From Mercurialis annua (taxonomy: Eukaryota; Streptophyta; Magnoliopsida; Malpighiales; Euphorbiaceae): a stretch of DNA of 64,000 nt. The notes beneath the pieces were generated by a model. It was given only the letters and a program-made list of their open reading frames with translations. It did not search any database and was not told the DNA's origin. Shown here piece by piece: positions 26,161 through 40,839 of the stretch. Where the stretch lies: contig NC_065577.1 in NCBI RefSeq assembly GCF_937616625.2, positions 39,895,001 to 39,959,000 of the forward strand. The letters run 5' to 3'. Positions within the stretch are counted from its first letter, which is position 1, and every line of letters starts with the position of its first letter. The position numbers were made by a program, and so were the translations under genes.

Positions 26161-26172
26161 GATTGGGGAGAA
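26161..26172 (+). other. Polypurine tract of the LARD
   Basis: gattggggagaa directly abuts the 3' LTR start TGTAATATCC, the place where plus-strand priming occurs in LTR elements. Confidence 0.85.
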
Positions 26173-29143
<2,971 letters not shown>

Positions 29144-29552
29144 AATTTCAATAGATATACAAATAAAAAATCAGAGATGGATCAAGCCCTTTCAAGATTG
29201 AAGATGAAATCGTTATAGGCTATATTGGTTTTTTTTTATAACTATTTTACAGTGATTGTCTTTCTTTTTTGAAAGTTTTATTGTTCTTTCTATATGAAAG
29301 ATTTGTTATTTTTTATGAAGAGTTTGTGAGTCTTCTGTTAGACAGAAAAGGATTGGATCTAATTGTGTTAGAGCGGTTATGTAATTTTGATTTTGTTTTG
29401 TAAGGCGATCTGCAAATCAAGGTTTATATCTTGTTCCATGTCAGGTCATTAGAAACGGTTGTACCCTTTCTGAATTCTTACACCTGTAACTGCTCTTTAT
29501 TATTAATGAAAGATTATTCGATTGTCAAAAAAAAAAACTCTAAGTGTTTGGT

Positions 29553-30119
29553 GATTAATTTCAAATTTGAGCTTTAAACTAGGCTTTATTTTATTTTTTT
29601 GGTGATTCGATAAAATATTAAATTTTCTCCAAGATATGCCTACTGATTACTGGGAAATCTACTATTATGAGTATAAGCTAGCTACAATGAAAATAAATTT
29701 CTTGTTTTACCATATACTCACTATATATTACACAATAAACTTCTAATCACAATTTGAATAGAGAGATTTTAAATAAATAATTTATACTCTAGTAGTATAA
29801 GAAACGAATATGAGAATTTGTAAATTTTAACAATCAACTATTCTAAAAAAATATTTCAGTCAAAAACTCATTTTTTTATGAATAAAAAAAATCATTATAA
29901 AAATAGAACTTATTAATTTACCTATCCGCTTGTATCTATTGATCAATTGCTTTCAAATTTATCTTGTTACAAATCAACTCCTGAATTCGTTAATTTTAAT
30001 ATAACATTCAAAAAATAATTATAACAAATTTAGTTTTGGTGTTAATTGGTTATACACTTCAAGTTAAAGAGATAATTTTATACCTTTTTTAAAGATCAAA
30101 TGAGACTTTATTAAAAATC
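29553..30119. other. Intergenic, nothing recognised
   Basis: AT-rich spacer between the retroposon and a LINE relic. Confidence 0.4.
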
Positions 30120-30660
30120 CAAAACGATTATATTTGTGAGAAATTCAGGAAAGTGACAAAAATACTCTTAGACCTGAAATGGAACGGGCATTTTACATTA
30201 ATATATGCGCTGCCTGATTCGCAAATCGCCTCACTAATAAAAAAATAATGTTACTAAATTGTTTTACTAACTTCACACGATCACCAACAATAAGATCCAT
30301 ATCCACCAAATTTGGATTCCTAATCTCGTCGCGTTTGATTTGATAACAAAAAGTTAACAATGCTTTAACCAACTTGATGCTTCTCCGACGTCTATCGCGT
30401 CCGCTAATCTTGGCGAAATATTACCATGAAATCTGATGTTTTCGGCTTGAACTAGGGCACCAAGCTCATCCCTAACAAGATAAATTTATACTTAAATCAT
30501 AAAAAAAAAAAAAATACATGACTTAGTACTTACCACATTCAATTGAGCCCTACATCCTATCATCGGTAAAATTGGTGAATTCTAAAATTCTACCATATGA
30601 TGTGAAGGAACCATCGACTCTAAGAATATACTTTTCTTGGTTTTCTTTAATATTAATTCT
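30120..30660 (-). pseudogene. Decayed LINE RNase H-like (RVT_3) domain
   Basis: Read on the minus strand, pieces of a plant LINE RNase H-like domain appear in order but in different frames. First comes a RVDGSF piece (about 30600-30620). Then YLVRDELGALVQAENIRF followed by NISPRLADAI and EASSWLK (about 30360-30490), ending at an in-frame stop. After a frameshift come NPNLVDMDL and LVRRFANQAAHILM, then a stop (about 30190-30330). The RDxxG, SPRLADA and RRxANQAAH motifs are hallmarks of the RVT_3 family. Several stops and shifts make it a pseudogene; the rest of the LINE was not found. Confidence 0.7.
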
Positions 30661-33600
30661 TTAAGCTTTTATATCATGCTAGTAGGAGTTATAATAGTCA
30701 CCAAATTATGACAACTTTCATTCTCCATTTAGGTCTAAGATACACTATCTAGTATAGGTTTCTATTCCTTTTCATGCTTTTTTCTCCTTTTCCTCTTCTT
30801 TCTTTTTCTTTGGTCTAACTTCTTGATTAGGGTCAACAATAAACTTTGCTTTTCTTGATGGATCTCTTTCTTTTTATGCACTTTCAAATAGTGTTTTTAA
30901 AAAATTAAACCGGTGATCAAACCGACAAAGTCTATGATTTCAGACGTGGTTCATAATTTAATCGAATCAATCACTAATTTAGCGTTTGGTTCAAATGGAT
31001 TAATCACCAGTTGAAGCATCGATTGAATATGGGTCAATCAGTTCAATCTAGTCAAAACTGGTTGGACCAAATTTTTAGTTTTTGGATTCATCTGCACTAC
31101 ACAGCTGGCCGGTTTTCAGTTCAACTAACCAATTTGATTTTTTAAAATTTTTTTAACTAAAGGAGATCAAATTATCGGTCCAGATTAAAATCAATCAATA
31201 TTATCAAAATTAAATTAACCGAATTATTTATTTTTAACCGAACTAATCAAATTATAAAAATAAAAATCAACTTAACAAAATTAAGTAAAATTTTAATATT
31301 AAAAGATCAAATAAATTAATTTAATCAATTATTTCGATAAAAATATAAAGAATAATAGCATAAAGTTTCTAGGCAATCAAACAATTATCACTCCTTAACA
31401 AATTCAAAGGTTTTGAATAGTATTAATCATTGGAGTTTTGCTTTAGCATGCTAAAGGAGACACTTAAATACAAAAAGAAATAATTAGTTAAAGATAACAT
31501 TATCTCATCTACAAAGGGGCCTTACGGACCCAATAGGTTCATTGAAAAGAAAGACTCACACAAATCCTTAAGCACACCTTCTCTAACATCATTAAATATC
31601 TTGATGGAAATTAGCATGTGTTATGTTGGGAAAATTATTGCACCGTAACCGTTGGGTCATGTCATTTGTGCAATAAATTGATAATATGTTATATATGTAA
31701 AAAAAATAAAAATAAAAAATTTAAATAATAATTAAAAGATTTTCTATCGCAAACACTCATTGACTTGTTGTAAATGTGACATGATACAACCACTGCGTGA
31801 AATAAATACTCGTTATGTTGGTGCATTTTTTTATATAAATAATTTATCATTTTATTGTCACTAGTTAAATGAAATTCATTATAATTGTTTGTTTAATTAT
31901 TTGCAGTGCAAATTTGGTCAATGTTATGCAGCACTAAGAATTATTAGAAGTCAATAAGAGAGCATAATCCATTTCTTATGTTTATTTTATAAAAATTTAT
32001 TTACAACTTGAACCATCACACAATCACCTTTATCTATTGATCTAATAACTAACAAAACTTCATCATCTTTTATTTTTTTATAAATGCATTTAAAAAAATT
32101 TAATTTTATAAATTTATTTTAATTTGATAATTTGTTTATGAATAAATTTAATTTTAAATAATTAAGTTAACTATTTCAATCTTTCATTTTAATACAATAT
32201 TTGTTTGTCTTTCATTTCATTTTACAACTATTTTTTTTTTTGCTTTAACCATTCATATGGATATAATTTAAAAATAAATTTTATGTTTTTTTTTTGGATT
32301 GGGAGTGATATATGAGTTTTAAAAAAATGTGTTAGATACTGGAATTCAACTGAAAGTTGGATTTTAAAAATTGAAAGGTTGTCTGAAAATTAAATTGCAT
32401 ATTTGAGATGAGACTACAAATTGTAAAATTTGAAAAAGTTAGAATTTGTTTCGTAACATTTTAAAAAATTAGACTTGAATCGCTAAAAAGGTTTGCCAAT
32501 AGCTCTTTTTATTATAAAATATCTATAATCTGTAGTGATACAATGCATATTTAACCAAAACATGTAGTTACCCAAAACTATGTTCTTACCAATATAAGTA
32601 TAAAACTCGTAACATTTTTAGCTTTTAGATTATACTGCTTATTTTAGCCTTTGAAAAAAAAAAGATTATACTGTTTAAATATATAACTATCTCATACAAA
32701 ATATACGTACAATATATTTTTATGTTATTATGATAACTTTTATTTTTTGTTTAAACAATCAACGCATATCTAAAATGTGATCCGCATATTTATAACGATA
32801 TGGATGTCTGTTGCATTAAATAACTGTTTTAATAAATTCACTACTATTATGATAAAATATGATTATTTAATTTTTCAAAGATAATACTCCAAATTTGGGT
32901 TCATATCTTGATATTAAATATGCATATTACTGTATTAGATTCATTAAATCTGTAGAGGGCACACAAAGATTGCAAAAATGATTGGAAATTGATTCTGTAA
33001 TCTTGAATTCAAAACTTTTAAGCTCCATTTTCTAACTTTTCACTATATCCTTCTTTTTCGGTGGCTCCATTTTCTAACTATTTTGTGCATATTTTTAGAA
33101 AGCTATCACTAAATTCAAAATTGATTTCAAAAATCATCTTCCCTTTAACCAAGTTGCCGAGTCGGCGGAGTTTAGCGGGTGTTCGGTATAGCTGCCGCGA
33201 TGTTTGTGAACCGATATAATTAGCAATTGTTAACTTTTTGAATAAAAAAAAATGGTTCATATAAAATTACAGGATCTATTTTATAGGTTGTAGATTAAAT
33301 AAATATATTGTTTAGTTATACATTTTGATAAATCATTGAGAATGAAATAAATTATTAAAGTGGGCCTAAGTCTCAAAATAATATAAACATCAAATGAAAT
33401 TTTAAAAAGAAAATAATTCACTCTAAAAATAAATTGGTATATGTAGGTAGAAGAAGACATAAAATACAAAAAAATACTAGAAAATAAAAAAAATTCTTAA
33501 AATTTATCTCTGAATGTATTTATATGAATAACATTCTCGCAAGTGAGAGAATCTTTAATAATTTAAATATTCAAGCTGAACCTTATATTGATTATGACTA

Positions 33601-34075
33601 AAAAATATGTTCATACATGTGGTTGCGATTATACTTATTTCACTTAAAAAAATCATATTTAGACTATTGTATTTGGATTATGTATCTGAATGCACAGTAG
33701 ATTTTTAAATAGAAGAAGCGTTATCTGTAATTGTATAAATTTATTTTAAAAAAAATCATTTTTATAAAATGTGTAATCATTAACATTTAAATTATTTTAG
33801 GCTTCATAGGTACTCTATAGAAAAATATGTTTATAAAAATAAAAACATTAATAATTGAGTAAATAATAATGTCTTTATGAACGAGGTTAAATTAAAGTGA
33901 CAATTGTTTATTTCTCCTTAATCAAAGATCATAATTTTGAATTCGAATATGAATCAACTTCCAAAAAATTATGAGAAATTTTTATCGCTCTAATAAGTAA
34001 TATTTTTTTTATCGATTTAATAAATTATATTCGACTTTATCTTAATTAATCGATACAGTAGCTCGGAACATCGGA
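30661..34075. other. Long gene-free stretch with diverged dispersed repeat
   Basis: No gene supported. Between about 30900 and 31350 the DNA is rich in aaccggtgatcaaaccga / gaattaaccgaa-type phrases, which recur at about 36.6, 40.0, 49.7 and 61.0 kb and represent a dispersed AT-rich repeat. Minus-strand frames at 33078-33469 are unlikely to be real. Confidence 0.4.
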
Positions 34076-34079
34076 CGAT

Positions 34080-34560
34080 ACTTTTACCAAATAAAATGGG
34101 ACCAAAAAAGTTACATTTCTATTTAGGGCAAAAAGCTACTCTTGTGGACCCACTTTCCATAATTCTCATTGTGGTGAAAACCAAGAAATTTTTACCAAGT
34201 GGGCCTATCAGTTGCCTCCAGATAATAAGTGGGCCCCATAAAAGCCTACAACAAAAGGGCCAATGCAAGGCCATAGTTTGGTCAACGGTCACATCAAAGA
34301 CACGCAATGTTGAAGTGTGAGTCATCTAATCAGACGCCTGGGATTTTATATTCTGTTACACGTGGCGTCCTTTCATTGGGTTGATTTGATAAGGTTCTTC
34401 TCTGGTCCCACTATTTTTCTTCTACTGTTTGTTTGTTCACATGGAATCCGTGGGACCGTCTTCATCACGAGCACTTTGGATTATATTTTGTGGGTCGCTA
34501 TAGCTACCATTTTGATGCGAGTTTATTATTGTTATTATTGTACTTTTTAATCGATGAATC
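34080..34560. promoter_or_regulatory. GC-richer promoter-like island without an attached gene
   Basis: The segment stands out from its AT-rich surroundings and has open frames on both strands with no protein signature. It holds a G-box/ABRE-like ACACGTGGC (34358-34366), a TGAGTCA motif (34318-34324), a GTCAAC W-box core (34281-34286) and several gtgggcc/gggcccc phrases. Such clusters are typical of plant promoters, yet no gene starts within 1.5 kb either side. It could be a relic promoter or a transposon-carried fragment. Confidence 0.35.
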
Positions 34561-34707
34561 ATTAATAATTAATTCAAGTTAACTAGTGTTAAATAGAATT
34601 AATCATAAAATTCATTCTCTTTTTTTGACAGAGGGGTGAAACCGTTTCAATTCAATAAAGATTTGAATTTTTTGACCGATTTTTATAGTTGTAACTCTTT
34701 TTATATT

Positions 34708-35101
34708 GGCTTAATTACTTAAAAAAACCCCACCTTGAAACATTTTTTCGTTTATACCCTGATCTAGGAAAAAGTTCATTTGTACTCTTTTTTTAATTTT
34801 TCGTTTTCAATTATACCCCAAAATTTTATTTTTTAACAATTTAATTAATTAAAGGATGAAAACATTAAAAACAATTAAATAGAAGAATTATATCATCTTT
34901 TTTCTATTTGAAAAAATACAAATAAGTTAAAAAATGAAGGATTATTTTAAGTTTTTTTCTAAATAAAAAAATTCAATTTAGTGCTTTAGGATAGAGTTTA
35001 AAACGAAAAATAAAAAAAAAGGTACAAATGAACTTTTTCCTAAGTCATGGTATAAACGAAAAAATATTATAAGGTGGGGTTTTTTTTTAAGTAATTAGGC
35101 C
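34708..35101. mobile_element. Mutator-type foldback element with perfect 9 bp duplication
   Basis: Inverted ends ggcttaattacttaaaaaa (left) and ggcctaattacttaaaaaaa (right, reverse complement) continue through cgtttataccctgatctagg-like arms. Flanks ttttatatt at 34699-34707 and 35102-35110 are identical, a 9 bp target duplication. Sister copy of 11732-12109; non-coding, 394 bp. Confidence 0.88.
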
Positions 35102-35110
35102 TTTTATATT

Positions 35111-35534
35111 TCATGTCAACTTAAGAGATTGGCATAATGTTTTATTCTTTTATTAATATTAGTACCGTTTTACTTGCTCCACACATGACTTATAATATAA
35201 CTCACATATTTTTAATTTATTACTCATCCATTATCTATTATAAAAATAAATAATAATTTAACAATAAATAGTAGTATAAAATTTAAAAAATAAATTGAAA
35301 TAACAATCATTTTTACATGGTTATTTTATTTAATTTTTAAATTAATAATATAAATAGAAAACGGGGAGTATTAATTTGGCTTATATATAGACTTGCTAAT
35401 TTGGCTTTCTTGTAAACGATTAATGTGAGATTTTGGGATATAAAGTATCCATATGAAATTTTGGGATATTCCATCATTTATCTCTCTGTAGTATCGTATC
35501 ATGCAAATATTTATTTTTGTTTTGATTCATAATA
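35111..35534. other. Intergenic, nothing recognised
   Basis: AT-rich spacer without recognisable features. Confidence 0.4.
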
Positions 35535-36390
35535 CATATATGTCTGAATCTCTCTTCATTTTGAAGACTCGGTCTTCAACTTCTTTGCTATTTTTTTTGT
35601 ATGTTGGATCTCTCATTATTTTAGAGATACTGTCTTAAACTTAGTATATGTCTGAATCTCCTTTTATTTCGGAATTGGATATTCAACTTCTTCACTATTA
35701 TTTTTATATGCACGAATCTCTCTTTTAGAGATGTGGTTTTCGACTTCGTATATGTCTGAATCTCTCTTTACTTCAAAAATTTAGTTTTTAACTTTTGTTG
35801 TTTTAACAATTTTTTATAATTTTCTTGAAGTCCGGATCTTATTCTTTTAAAGATACAGTCTTTAACCTCATATATGTCTGAATCTCTTTTTATTTTGGAT
35901 GTTCAGTCTTCAACTTATTCATTATTATCTTTATATGTTTGAATCTCTTTTTAGAGATACATTATTAAACTTTGTATATGTCTAAATCTCTTTTTACATC
36001 TTTTAATTTTTTATATTTTTTTATGTCCAGATTTTTCATTATTTTGGAGATATGGTATTCAACTTCGTATATATTTGAATCTTTTTTTATTTTGGAGACT
36101 CAGTCAATACTTTTTTCGCTATTATTTTTATACGCCCGAATCTCTTTTTCGGAGACACGGTCTTCAAATTTGTTACCATTTTTTCTGAGTATGATATCAT
36201 TGTTAAATGATGTACTTTTTTATGGGCATGTGTCTTTTTTTACTTTTTTCTCGAATGGTGAGCGAGGAGTTTTTCTCCTAATGGAATTTGGAGCACGAAA
36301 ATATTTATGTATGGTCGTACATGTGATTCAGAGGAGTTTGCTATTTATAGTCTATTCTTCTTCTTCTTTATATGTTCAGATCTCTCTTAT
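35535..36390. repeat. Degenerate minisatellite, about 53-55 bp units in pairs
   Basis: A phrase like tatatgtctgaatctctttt followed by tattttggagay and cagtcttcaactt recurs roughly every 53-55 bp from about 35539 to 36380, alternating between gtctgaatctc and cacgaatctc/ttggatctc variants to give a higher-order period of about 105-115 bp. I count roughly 13-15 diverged half-units. The 185-codon open frame 35972-36529 runs through it and is a by-product of the T-rich repeat. Confidence 0.75.
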
Positions 36391-38090
36391 TTTCCCGGAT
36401 ATGCGAATGAACCCTCTTTTTTCCTTTTTTATTAATTTTTTTGAATTGCCGAACGAGTCAATCGTCGGTTCAGCATACAGTTCAATTCAAACCGGTTCAA
36501 CTCGGTTTGATCAAATTTTTAATTTGTAGAGTAAATTAAACTAAACAACAATCCGATTTTTTGTTCAACAGGCTAGTCCATTCTAATTTTGTAATAGTTG
36601 GTTGATAGTAGGAAGTAGGGGTCTCCATTTAGTTTAAACCGAATTTAACCGGATTTTTTTTAATTGAACAGAACTATTGAGAAAGTGTAATTCTTTAAAT
36701 TGAATCAAACAAAATTAATTGGTCATGTCAACTTTTTGAACTCAGTTTAATTTGCATTAAAACTTAATTATAATTTTTTTATGTTTCAAACCAAATTAAA
36801 TTGAATTTTGTTTTTTTAGGTTTTAGTCGATTCTTGCACTTTCCTAGTAGTAAGTTATATTACAATTATGAACTATAGGACCACCCCTCCATTTTAATGG
36901 CGATTTCATGGTTGAGCTCCAAAGACATGGCTAGCTACATGTCTTCTTTTAATATTAATGCTTTAATTTATGTTTAGGATCTTGGACCACTTTCATTTCC
37001 CTCACCATGCCTTACAAGTTACATACATTGCACTTGGATTTATGTTGTCATTACTGTATGCATTTCACTTTTTCCTCTAGTTTTCACTTCTAATTCACAT
37101 ATAGTTTGAAAAAAATAATTAACTTTATATTAATTGATATAATTTTATTTATATATATTTACATACATACATACAAGTGATACACACGTTTCATACACAC
37201 TTTTTCATAGTATATTAGGTATTATAACAGAGATATAATGTTAGAAGATGTGTCGATCGATATTATAAGAAAATCACATTCGAAACTTATTGGGTCGAAA
37301 GACGAGCAAATCGATAAAAAATCAAAAGGATGTCGAAAGACAATCTTATTGAGGTAGGCAATAGAAAGATATACACTGTTCGTAATTGCTTGACCTTTCA
37401 TTATTTTCAGTTTTATTAATTTTAAATCCAAATCTAATTTTTATTTGCTTAAATAATAGATTAGTCAAATATTTTGATACTAAATTTAATTCCCATAAGA
37501 TTGACACTCTACTCATCATTATATTCTCAATATGCGATATTATATACTTGTAATATCGTGCATCAATGAATATTAGTAAAATGATATGAAATTTAAAAAC
37601 TATAAAAAAAATCAAATTAAATTATCAAATAAGAATATCAAATTTAAAAAATGACGTAAAATAATTTCAAAATGATATGACAAACAATCTTTTTTTGGAC
37701 GAATTTCACCCTACCATAACGGTTTGAAGCAAAATTGAATGAGTTTGAATCTAACTTAAATAAATTTGTGTTATAAATAGATCAATTTATTTCTTCTACG
37801 ATTAATTTTGTGTAAACAGATAAATTACAAATAATTCATTTGAACACGATTATATTCTTTTTTGTTATATATTAATTAATTGTGATTTTTATTAATTTTA
37901 TTAAAAAAAATTAACTACTTTATATTATCACAGTATTGGAATATGCAATTATTATGTTGCTTATTTAGGTCTTAGTAAGTACATTTGTTGTATATTAAAT
38001 GTGTATAAATGTATCATGTTAAATAAAACAATCAAATATAATGTCTTAAATTACCCTTTCTAAAATCAAAAATTACTAGACAGAGAAGGG
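36391..38090. other. Gene-free stretch with a diverged dispersed repeat
   Basis: Around 36460-36830 lie phrases of the aaccgaattt / aaccggatt family. The rest (to 38090) is AT-rich; minus-strand frames at 37222-37615 lack domain signals. Short catacatacatacaag runs near 37160 are simple sequence. Confidence 0.4.
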
Positions 38091-38099
38091 GACATAATT

Positions 38100-38430
38100 C
38101 TTTCTTAACTGCACCAAGAGTGTCTTAAATGCTTACATGCAAATACAGGTGAAACAAGCCGAAAGAGTGCCATGCAAGATGATCCTATTCTGCAATAGTT
38201 TCCCAGGATAAGAAGAGCAAGCCATTGACAAAAACCAGACATAAACAGCCATCTTTTGGCTTCCAACTTGACCGAATCATCTCGGACAATGACCGCCTTT
38301 TCCGTCATTCGAAGTTGGCTTGTTGTTTGGAAGATGAGGAATTGGACCAATCTGAAGTAAAGAGGCAGCATATTCTCTCCGAGATGTTGAAGAGGTCCGG
38401 ATTGGAGGTGAACAACCATAAATAATGCTC
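38100..38430. other. Exon-like island of unknown identity
   Basis: Base composition is more balanced than its surroundings and both strands stay open (about 66 codons plus, 104 codons minus). The minus reading includes a hydrophobic stretch around GFCQWLALLILGN; the plus reading is charged (EDEELDQSEVKRQHILSEML). I recognise neither as a known family and cannot decide the strand. It may be a decayed exon, part of a non-coding transcript, or a gene whose other exons I missed. Confidence 0.3.
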
Positions 38431-39260
38431 GTCATTGTTGAGTAACTTTAAGATGCAACTAGACCTAAAATCATTCCATCAAATCCCAGAATCTTACCCG
38501 TATAATCCTAACCAAGCCCTCAACAAGTGCATTTGAACATCATTAATCATCTCTAATTCACTCTACCATCTTATGCTTGAAATACGCACCTAAAACTTAG
38601 ACATTTTGTTCTCTTAGCTTTTTTCTTTCAACTCATTGCCTACTCTTTAACCATTACTCGGGCATAGAAGGAGAAGAACGAAAAACACATCTTTTTGCTA
38701 GTGTTCTAGGCATTTGAAACCTTAGTCCTGTTGAACTAATGGACCTGATGAAATGGCAAAACAAAAGAAAATGAAGGAAGATATTGATTCAGAAAACTAT
38801 ACCTGAAAAATTCTAGACTTTCCCCAATTCCCATGGCCTCCAAATCAACAGCCATGCAAACACTACAGCAGTACTCCAGGGATGCTACGCCACCTTAGTT
38901 CTACTTCAGATTCATATTTTGGCAAGATTCGTAGAACGATATAAAACGTGTGTTTTCCCTTTAAAGAGGCCGCTAACCATACGATTTGAGCTAGGATTTG
39001 AATGGAAAAGATCTATTTCAACATCAACCTCCCAGTGAGCTGTTATCTTGATATTTTCAAAACGTAACACGAATAAAAGTATGCATATATGATTGCGCAA
39101 AATATCGATCACTAATAAGTTACTACAAAAGAGGGAAACAAGCTATATATATGTAAGTTTAAACAAGCAAAGTGCGGAGACCAGACCGAAACAAAAATTC
39201 TGGATAGCATGTAAAAGGATAAATTTTACTAATTATTTTCATATTCCTTCCTTTCCTGCT
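38431..39260. other. Unassigned sequence of moderate composition
   Basis: Less AT-rich than the transposon deserts but with no supported gene. A frame at 38912-39112 (minus) shows no domain. Confidence 0.3.
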
Positions 39261-39293
39261 TCTAAACCAACATTACGAAATACGAAAGACATT

Positions 39294-39466
39294 GATTTAC
39301 AACACACAGTAGGAAATTAATGTGCAACGTAACAAGATATCGATTTACAATACATAGTAGGATATTACTGTGCAACGTAACAAGACATCGATTTACAACA
39401 CATAGTAGGAAATTACTGTGCAACACAACAAGATGAAGGTTTACAACACACAGTAGGAAATTACTA
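39294..39466. repeat. 48 bp minisatellite, about 3.6 copies
   Basis: Units starting gatttacaacacacagtagg begin at 39294, 39342 and 39390, with a partial fourth at about 39438; the period is exactly 48 bp. Because 48 is a multiple of three the minus strand stays open through it, as a 16-residue repeat (core FLLCVVN). I take this as a consequence of the period, not as evidence for a gene. Confidence 0.88.
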
Positions 39467-39522
39467 GTATAGTGATGCAACCTTCTCCTTCAACATATCA
39501 AGCCAGTTAACTGCATTACCTG
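39463..39522 (-). other. Possible terminal exon, unassigned
   Basis: On the minus strand an acceptor-like ttcattcag is followed by a short open stretch (NAVNWLDMLKEKVASLY, then stop). It reads like the end of a protein, but no upstream exon in phase was found. It could instead be an untranslated exon downstream of UBL5. Confidence 0.2.
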
Positions 39523-39964
39523 AATGAACCAAAAAATTTCCAAAATATAAGTTCATGTCTTTTCAATTCACAAGTAACTGATGAAGATTAAACAACGATA
39601 ACATTACGATGCTTGAGTAAGAAGTGCATTCATATATAAACACCAAATCTGTTTAGTGATCTGTTTTGTTTCAGTTTCTCTACAGCTTCATAAATCGAAT
39701 GATGCAGCAAAGTAAGCAAGTCATCTAAAAAAAGTGAACTTTGGCAAAAAAAAATCTAAAAAAAGTGAACAAGTCACTTGAAAATAAATTTTATTCTCAG
39801 AACCAATCAAGTTTGAACGAATGAAAGGGTTCTGCGAGTTTTATTTCGTACGAAATAGCAAAAACAAAAAAAACAATTAACTTAATTCAGAACACCCCAG
39901 AAAATAATTTCACATCTTAAAATAATTTCAATTGATAACAGAACTGAATTCTAGTAAGCTATAA

Positions 39965-40320
39965 GTAGGGGTGAAAGCCGACCGAATTAACCAAACCGAT
40001 ATTTGGTTAAATGGCTAATTAGGTTAATTCAGTTTCTATTTAAAAAAAATTGGTTATTCGGTTATCCGTTTGGTTTCAATTTTAAATTATCCAAATTAAC
40101 CAAACTGACCGAATTAACCAATTTTTTTGATTTTAAATTTTAATTTGACCTCATAGTTTTATCGGTTTTAACCAAACTGACCGAATTAACCGATCCATTT
40201 GGTCGATTCAGTTTTGCAACTTTTTCCTATCTTATTCAGCCGGCTCGGTTTTCAGTTAAAAAATTTTAGTCAGTCAGTTCGGCTTTTGACTATTATGGTC
40301 GAACGATCAATTAGGTTAAG
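39965..40320. repeat. Dispersed AT-rich repeat with aaccgaattaacc phrases
   Basis: Begins taggggtgaaagccgaccga and contains multiple gaattaaccaaa / aaccgatat phrases in both orientations, as seen in several other places in the window. No paired ends or target duplication were resolved. Confidence 0.4.
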
Positions 40321-40544
40321 GGGTTGTCTGTTTGTTTTCGACATGAGAATTAAGTAAACATTATCAATCAAATTTTGAGAATTAAGTAACCAAATTTTGG
40401 AGAAGCAGAAATGATGGAGAAGCAGTAACCAAATTTTGATTCCAATTGTTTCTTATCAATTACTAGAGCACACAGACCTAATCAAAAAAATCAGCAAAAA
40501 TTGAAAAACAATTAACCTAATTCAGAAAAATTTAGAAAAATTAC

Positions 40545-40766
40545 TTAATTGTAGTAGAGCTCAAGGCCCATGCCGTCATGAATCTCGTAATCTCTGAGTG
40601 TAATATGATCTTTGTAAACATTGTACCACTTCTGGATCCGAATTTTTTCAGCTCGAGTTCCAGTTTGCGCGGCCACCAGCTTCTTTAGGTCGCCGATGGT
40701 GTCGTCGTCGTTGCACTTCACTCTTACTTTCTTTCCTAGACGATCGTTTAACACTACCTCGATCAT
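40545..40766 (-). CDS. UBL5: Ubiquitin-like protein 5 (UBL5/HUB1)
   Basis: Encodes 73 residues matching the near-invariant length and sequence of UBL5 (yeast Hub1), a ubiquitin-like modifier that binds spliceosomal proteins non-covalently and supports pre-mRNA splicing. Family landmarks include the N-terminal [19 protein letters not shown], the [22 protein letters not shown] helix segment and the C-terminal [20 protein letters not shown] followed by N. It ends in Y-Y-N with no C-terminal di-glycine, as expected for a UBL that is not conjugated like ubiquitin. The single exon is complete from ATG (40764-40766) to stop, and the start fits the family N-terminus exactly. A telo-box lies upstream in the leader or promoter. 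The gene appears intact. Its downstream side holds dispersed repeats and a possible untranslated exon. Confidence 0.96.
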   Translation of the reverse strand: MIEVVLNDRLGKKVRVKCNDDDTIGDLKKLVAAQTGTRAEKIRIQKWYNVYKDHITLRDYEIHDGMGLELYYN

Positions 40767-40813
40767 ATCTATTCAATTTTGTTCTTGTTTGTTAATTGAA
40801 TGCGAGAGTTTTG

Positions 40814-40829
40814 AAACCCTAACCCTAAC
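40814..40829 (-). promoter_or_regulatory. Double telo-box upstream of UBL5
   Basis: AAACCCTAACCCTAAC lies 48 bp upstream of the UBL5 start, two overlapping AAACCCTAA telo-boxes. In plants this motif is common in promoters and leaders of translation and RNA-processing genes, which fits a constitutive splicing factor. Confidence 0.6.
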
Positions 40830-40839
40830 TGGATGAATT

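Larger units (their letters stand above)
21647..26172 (+). other. Internal non-coding domain of the LARD
   Basis: Runs from primer site to polypurine tract. No frame with a retroelement domain is present; the one open frame over 60 codons (22279-22476, minus) is AT-driven. Two diverged copies of an LTR segment can be seen: around 22560-22860 and 25690-26000, each with ttgacttgggtcgcc-like and gactcggctaa blocks corresponding to LTR positions about 20210-20530. T-rich tracts occur near 25165-25197. Confidence 0.8.

Noticed and set aside
21647..26172. Hidden gag or pol in the LARD interior
   Set aside because: Frames are short and stop-rich, and none of the usual reverse transcriptase, integrase or zinc-knuckle motifs appeared; a translated search would settle it.
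35972..36529. 185-codon open frame on the plus strand
   Set aside because: It runs through a T-rich degenerate minisatellite and a dispersed repeat; the protein is low-complexity, rich in Phe, Ser and Leu, with no domain.
38105..38419. Minus-strand 104-codon frame
   Set aside because: Open on both strands and unmatched to any family I know; recorded as an exon-like island, not as a gene.
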